From Dasypus novemcinctus (Eukaryota; Chordata; Mammalia; Cingulata; Dasypodidae), in the NCBI RefSeq assembly GCF_030445035.2, contig NC_080683.1:123365225-123429224 (forward strand): 64,000 nt of DNA. The letters are read 5' to 3'. A program made the position numbers and the translations under genes. Under the pieces are notes generated by a model. The model made no database searches. It saw nothing but the letters and a program-made list of their open reading frames with translations, and was not told where the DNA came from. Position 1 is the stretch's first letter; every line of letters starts with the position of its first letter. Positions 59,425 to 64,000 of this stretch are shown here, piece by piece.

Positions 59425-60278
59425 CGTTTCTTCTTGATGGGTTTAATCAGTTCCTTAGCTTCTTTGTCTAGTCTTGGAGATTAATTAGCTGCTGTTTTTG
59501 CGTTAGTGTTATATCTTCTCTTTGTCCCTTTGTTCCTCTTATTCCGATTTCTTATTGCTGGTTAAGTTCACTTTAAAGGAAAGTATTAGTGCTGGGGAAA
59601 GGCAATTGTGTAAGGAAGGGAAAAGTGTAAAGTAGTATTGGTGATATATGTTAACAAAGCAACAATATGAGTTCTGGGAGGATGGAGGTTAGATCGTGTA
59701 AATTGTGTAGAGTTATAGTAGTAGGAAAGTACCTATAAGGAGGTAGACGACTGAATATGGGAGGAATGTGGTACGTACTAAGAAGCTATAGTTTTCGTAA
59801 GAGAGGGAAAGACAAAAGAGAGGTAATAGTTTCACGGGCGGATACCAGATGGAAAACTAAACAAAGGTATTAGAAATTAAGAGTTAGACACTTTGTGGGT
59901 CAAAGAAAGGGAGGTGTGGGATATAGGAGAGATAGCAGATGGTGGAGGATATCAAGTTGTAGGGGAAAGGGGGTAGTGTAGATAGCCTAAATCTATTCAC
60001 AGAGAAATGAGGCAGTGGAGGATGATGAAACTTATCAAATGTGAGGTGTTTCCTGTAGGACCCAAGGAGGGAATCCTCCACACGTAGCTGGAATGTCCGT
60101 ATATGATTCATAGACGGATCCTCTCTGTTACCTTCCCTCCCAATCGATGTCCAGACACCTCCAGACTGGTAAAAATCCCGAAACAGCCTGGTCCCAAAGA
60201 GTCTCCAACGCTGCCCAGCCGATTCCCCGCAGGAGCTAGTAACGGGAAGTTCACTCAGCCGCCATCTTGCTCCGTCTC
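59425..60278 (-). promoter_or_regulatory. L1 5' UTR with internal promoter (inferred)
   Basis: The 854 bases upstream of ORF1 start with the conserved-looking GAGACGGAGCAAGATGGCGG. The core CAAGATGGCGG resembles the YY1-binding motif CAAGATGGCCG at the human L1 start. Promoter function is inferred from the family, not shown by the sequence. Confidence 0.65.
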
Positions 60279-61291
60279 AAAACAGTCTTATATATGCAAT
60301 ATTACCCATATTCTTATTTCACATGAGGTTTTACTATGCTGTACAGTCCCAAGTTACATGTTTTAGCTTTCCTTCTAGTAACATACATGACCTTAGACTT
60401 TCCCTTCCAACCATTGTCATACCCATATAATAGCACTACTAGGTACAAACACTATGTTGTGCTTTCATCTTTTCTATTTATTTCCAAAGATTAATTTACA
60501 ACATTTTTACCAATTCTGCACAGATTTATCCTCAGCTTTCTGTTCTCTAACCTCATTCCATTTTCTGGTGACCTATATTTTAATTATTAACTCCATGAGT
60601 TTGCTCATTATATTTAGTTCATAGTAGCACAATCATAGTATTTGTCCTTTTGTGTCTGTCTTGCTTCACTCAACATAATGTCCTCCAGGTTCATCCTTGT
60701 TGCCATATGTTTTATGACTTCATTTCTTCTTACAGCTGCATAGTATTCCATCATGTGTATACAAAACAATTTGTTTATCTATTCTTTGGTTGATGGAAAC
60801 CTGGGTTGTTTCCATCTTTTGACAATTGTGAATAATGCTGCTATGAACATCGGTGTGCAGATGTCTGTTCGTGTCACTCCTCTCAGTTCTTCTGGGTATA
60901 TACCCAGTAGTGGCATTGCTAGGTCACATGGCAAAGCTATATTCAACTTCCTTAGGAACTGCCAAACAGTCCTGCACAGTGGCTGTACCATTCTACATTC
61001 CCACCAACAGTGAATAAGTGTTCCTATCTCTCCACATCCTCTCCAACACTTGTAGTTCTGTCTTTTTTTTTTTAAGATTTATTTTTATTAATTTTTCTCC
61101 CCTTACCCCTGCCCCCAGTTGTCTGCTCTCGGTGTCCTTTTGCTGCATGTTCTTCTGTGACCTCTTCTATCCTTATCAGCAACATGGGAATCTGTTTTTC
61201 TTTTCGTTGCATCATCTTGCTGCATCAGCTCTCCATGTGTGCGGCGCCATTCTTAGGCAGGCTGCACTTTCTTTTGTGCTGGGCGGCTTTC

Positions 61292-62346
61292 TGCGGTCAC
61301 CCCTCGGGCTGAAGTGTGGTTTGCTGGCCTGGCAGGGGAGCGGCCGCGGTAGGCCTAATTCCGCTGCCCCCATAATAGGGTGGTTGGTCGGGCCCACCGC
61401 CACCCCTGAAGGAAGCTCGGCATGGGCGCAGAGTGCCCTCGGGTCTCCCCTTCTCGGCAGCCATGCTTCCGCGGCCACCCCTCTTCCCAGATGGCGCCAC
61501 CCGATGCCTTGTGGGGCGGCACCCTTCTTCTTCCTTCTCCCTGCGCAGGCGCAGGGCAGAAAAATCCAGTCTGCCCTTTTCCCCTCCCCCGACAGCAGCA
61601 ACAGCCAGGTCTGGGCGGAAAAATCCAGCCCGCCCTTTTCCCCTCCCCCGACAGCAGCAACAGCCAGGTGTGGGCGGAAAAATCCAGCCCACCCTTTTCC
61701 CCTCCCCCGACAGCAGCAACAGCCAGGTGTGGGCGGAAAAATCCAGCCCGCCCTTTTCCCTTCCCCCGACAGCAGCAACAGCCAGGCGTGGGCGGGAGAC
61801 TCAAGTCTGCCCTCCACCCCAGCAACAGCAGCCACCAATCCCTGAACCCTGCCCCTTCCCCCAGCAACAGCGACAGCCAATCCCTGGCCACCACCCCTCC
61901 CCCATCCAGTACCGCCCACTGACCTTTCGCCGGCAACCAATCAGAACAGGGCGTGGCTTTGACCAATCAGCCTTCCCCAGCCCCTATAAAACTGTTGCCT
62001 CTCCCTCAGTAAAGTGGACTTGCGTGTTTACCTTGTCACCGCGGTAGTTCTTCTGCCGTGCGCCCTCCAGTCCTGAGAGCCCCCGACAAGGGCCTGGCCT
62101 CCCTTGTCCCCAGTTCGTCGCCTGCTTCGCCGGGCGACCCCTTCATCGCCGGCTTCGCCGGGCGACCCCGTCAGCCGAACCGCGCAACCCCTTGTGAGAC
62201 CGATCCCTCGTCTGCTGCCGGACCGACCCCTCGTCCCAAGTGGGACCGACCCCTCGTCCCAAGCGGGACCGACCCCTCGTCCAGAGCTGGACCGACCCCT
62301 CGTCCGCAGCCAGACCCCACCTCTACCGACCGAGCAAGCCGCCGTA
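61292..62346 (+). mobile_element. ERV solo LTR (class I-like)
   Basis: About 1055 bases start TGCGGTCACCCC and end near GAGCAAGCCGCCGTA. The U3 part contains a 59-base tandem array, CCAAT boxes near 61937 and 61962, and TATAAA at 61985-61990. An AGTAAA signal is at 62009-62014. A U5-like region has short GACCGACCCCTCGTCC repeats. Flanks GCTTTC (61286-61291) and GCTCTC (62347-62352) look like a duplication of SINE sequence. No gag, pol or env is attached. It is younger than the SINE it sits in. Confidence 0.75.
61550..61800 (+). repeat. 59-base tandem repeat in the LTR U3, about 4 copies
   Basis: Units contain AAAAATCCAGCCCGCCCTTT, TCCCCTCCCCCGACAGCAGC and AACAGCCAGGTGTGGGCGG. Repeated U3 segments of this kind often act as enhancers in retroviral LTRs; that role is inferred here. 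Confidence 0.9.
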
Positions 62347-63597
62347 GCTCTCCTTATGGGTGCACTCCTTGCGCGTGGGGCTTCCCTGTGCGGGGACACC
62401 CCTGCGTGGCAGGGCACTCCTTGCGCGCATCAGCACTGCACAGGGGCCAGCTCCACACGGGTCAAGGAGGCCCGGGGTTTGAACCGCGGACCTCCCATGT
62501 GGTAGGCAGACACCCTATCCATTGGGCCAAGTCCGCTTCCCTCTGTCTTTTTACTAGTGGCCATTCTAATAGTTGTGAAATGATATCTCATTGTAATTTT
62601 AATTTGCATTTCCCTAAAATCTGCTGATGCTGAACATGTTTTCTTGTGCTTTTTTGCCTTTTGCAATTCTTCTTTTGACAAATGTCTATTCAAGTTTTTT
62701 GCCCATTTTTTAATCAAGTTGTTTGTCTTTGTATTGTTGAGTTGCAGCATCTCTTTATATATCATGGATATTAAACCTTTATCAGATATGTGTTTGCCAA
62801 ATAGTTTCCCACATTGAGTCAGCTGCCTTTTCACCCTTTGACAAAGTCCCGTGAGTACAAAAGTGTTTAATGTTGAGGAGGTCCCATTTATCTCTTTTTT
62901 TGTTGTTGCTCATGCTTTGGGTGAAAGATCCCAGAAACCACCACCCAGCATAAGGTCTTGAAGATGTTTCCCTATATTTTCTTCTAGTAGTTTTATGGTC
63001 CTGGCTTTCATATTTAGGTCTTTGTTCTGGTTTGAGTTGGTTCCTGGATAGGGAGTGAGGTAGGGGTCCTCTTTCATTCTCCTGGTTGTGGGTATCCAGT
63101 CCCAGCACCATTTATTGAACAGATGGTTTTGTCCCATTAATGTAAACTTGGCAGGTTTGTCAAAAAAGAGTTGGTCATAGAAGTGAGGGTTTATTTTTGG
63201 ATTCTCAATTCTATTCCATCAGTGTGTCTTTGTCCATTTCATCTAGGTTGTCTAGTTTGTTGGCATACAATTTCTCGTAGTAGCCTCTTATGATCCTTTT
63301 TGTTTCTGTGGGCTCAGTTGTAACTTCTCCCCTTTAATTTCAGATTTTATTTATTTGCACTTTCTCTCTCTTTTTCTTTGTTAGTCTAGCTTAGGGTTTG
63401 TCAATTCTATCGATCTTCTCAAAGAACCAGATTTTCCTTTTGATGATTTTCTCTATTGTTTTTTGTTGTTGTTCTCAATTTCATTTATTTCTGTTCTATA
63501 TTATTTCTTTCCTTCTTCTTGCTTTGGTATTACTTTGATGTTATTTTCTACTTTCTCCAGGTGTTCAGTTATATCTTTGATTTTCTATCTTTCTTCC

Positions 63598-64000
63598 CCC
63601 TTTTTTTGTTTAAAGATTTTGTCTATTTCGTCCCCCTCCCTCCATTGTCTGCTCTCCACTGTGTCCATTCGCTGTGTGGTCTTCTGTGTCTGCTTGTATT
63701 CTCATTAGGTGGCTCTGGGAACCAATCCTGGGACCTTCTGGAGTGGCAGAGAGGTGAGCATTCTCTTGCGCCACCTCAGCTCCCTGGTCTGTTGCATCTC
63801 TTATTGTCTTTCCTCTGTGTCTCTTTTTGTTGCGTCATCTTGATGCACCAGCTCTCCGCATGGGGCCACACTCCTGCGTGGGGCAGATCTCCATACCGGC
63901 CAGCACTCCACATGGGCCAGCTCACCACACAGGCCAGCTTGCCTTCACCAGGAGGCCCTGGGTATCAAACCCTGGACCTCCTAATGGTCGATGGGAACCC
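63598..64000 (-). mobile_element. Two-headed DAS-type SINE, cut by the window end
   Basis: Running from a T-rich tail, it has one head-like block at 63705-63790 (GGAACCAATCCTGGGACC) and another at 63945-64000 (GTATCAAACCCTGGACC). The 5' end lies just beyond the window. It is inserted in old L1 ORF2 sequence. Confidence 0.8.

Larger units (their letters stand above)
51940..60278 (-). mobile_element. Full-length L1, nearly intact
   Basis: The element runs from a typical L1 5' end (minus strand GAGACGGAGCAAGATGGCGG) through an 854-base 5' UTR, ORF1, ORF2 and a 2.6-kb 3' UTR to a short poly-A. It is flanked by an 11-base duplication with one difference (51929-51939 and 60279-60289) and sits in the 3' UTR of an older L1. 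Length is 8.3 kb. Three coding lesions are visible: a one-base loss in ORF1 and two TGA stops near the ORF2 end. The few differences imply a relatively young insertion. Confidence 0.93.
61069..62541 (-). mobile_element. DAS SINE split by an ERV LTR
   Basis: The SINE tail and body are at 61069-61291. The rest, with the tRNA-like head ending GTCCGCTTCCC, is at 62347-62541. Its flank TCTGTCTTTT (from about 61057 and 62542) is duplicated from the old L1 around it. Confidence 0.88.
51551..63597 (-). mobile_element. Old L1 lacking the RT domain, split by later insertions
   Basis: Parts belonging together are 51551-51939 (poly-T and 3' UTR), 60279-61068 (3' UTR and ORF2 end, with VQPLCRTVWQFLRKLNI and IPLLGIYP-like LAMPLLGIYP), 62542-63240 (ORF2 C-terminal part) and 63241-63597 (linker with [20 protein letters not shown]). 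Near 63225-63240 the linker joins directly to the HTDQWNRIE-like part, so about 470 RT codons are absent, as in the copy at 22456-27030. The 3' UTR continues across the big L1 insertion. Confidence 0.8.

Noticed and set aside
61212-62047. Open frames of 200-240 codons in the ERV LTR
   Set aside because: They are repeat-driven translations of the 59-base array and GC-rich LTR sequence.

Overview
The window looks like xenarthran nuclear DNA, most likely armadillo (Dasypus or a close relative). The basis is the many copies of the armadillo-type tRNA-derived DAS SINE (head motif TTGGCCCAGTGGTTAGGGCG, tail AAATAAATAAATCTTTAAAA) and an L1 family whose 3' end reads GGGGACCTCATATTTTTTTAATG. Only two host genes can be supported: the single coding exon of STX11 (syntaxin-11) on the + strand at 5811-6674, and a tRNA-Leu(TAA) gene at 28586-28668. 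As I recall, human 6q24 has the order STX11, tRNA-Leu(TAA), UTRN, so the window probably lies in the STX11-UTRN interval. I see no UTRN exon.

Layout. 1-5.8 kb: L1 3' ends and GC-rich sequence, probably the end of STX11 intron 1. 5.8-7.7 kb: STX11 coding exon and probable 3' UTR. 7.7-20 kb: GC-rich sequence with minisatellites, DAS SINEs, a broken L1 and MaLR LTR relics. 20-27 kb: a nest in which an old L1 lacking the reverse-transcriptase domain was later hit by two MaLR LTRs and a SINE, with a third LTR of the same family just upstream. 27-30 kb: CpG-rich island around the tRNA gene. 30-45 kb: LTR-like relics, several minisatellites (including a 1.3-kb CACACC-type array inside an ancient L1), and a U6 snRNA pseudogene fused to an L1 3' end. 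45-51.5 kb: old minus-strand L1 pieces and an ERV LTR. 51.5-64 kb: an old minus-strand L1 split by a complete 8.3-kb L1 (ORF1 and ORF2 nearly open, 2.6-kb 3' UTR, flanking duplication) and by a SINE that itself carries an ERV LTR.

The genes do not form an operon or pathway. STX11 is a membrane-fusion SNARE, the tRNA gene is an independent Pol III unit, and the rest is mobile-element history. The most interesting points are the almost open L1, the RT-deleted junction found in two older L1 copies, the U6-L1 chimera, the two-headed SINEs and the unusual tandem arrays. All alignments were made by eye; repeat family names are from memory and boundaries of old elements are approximate.
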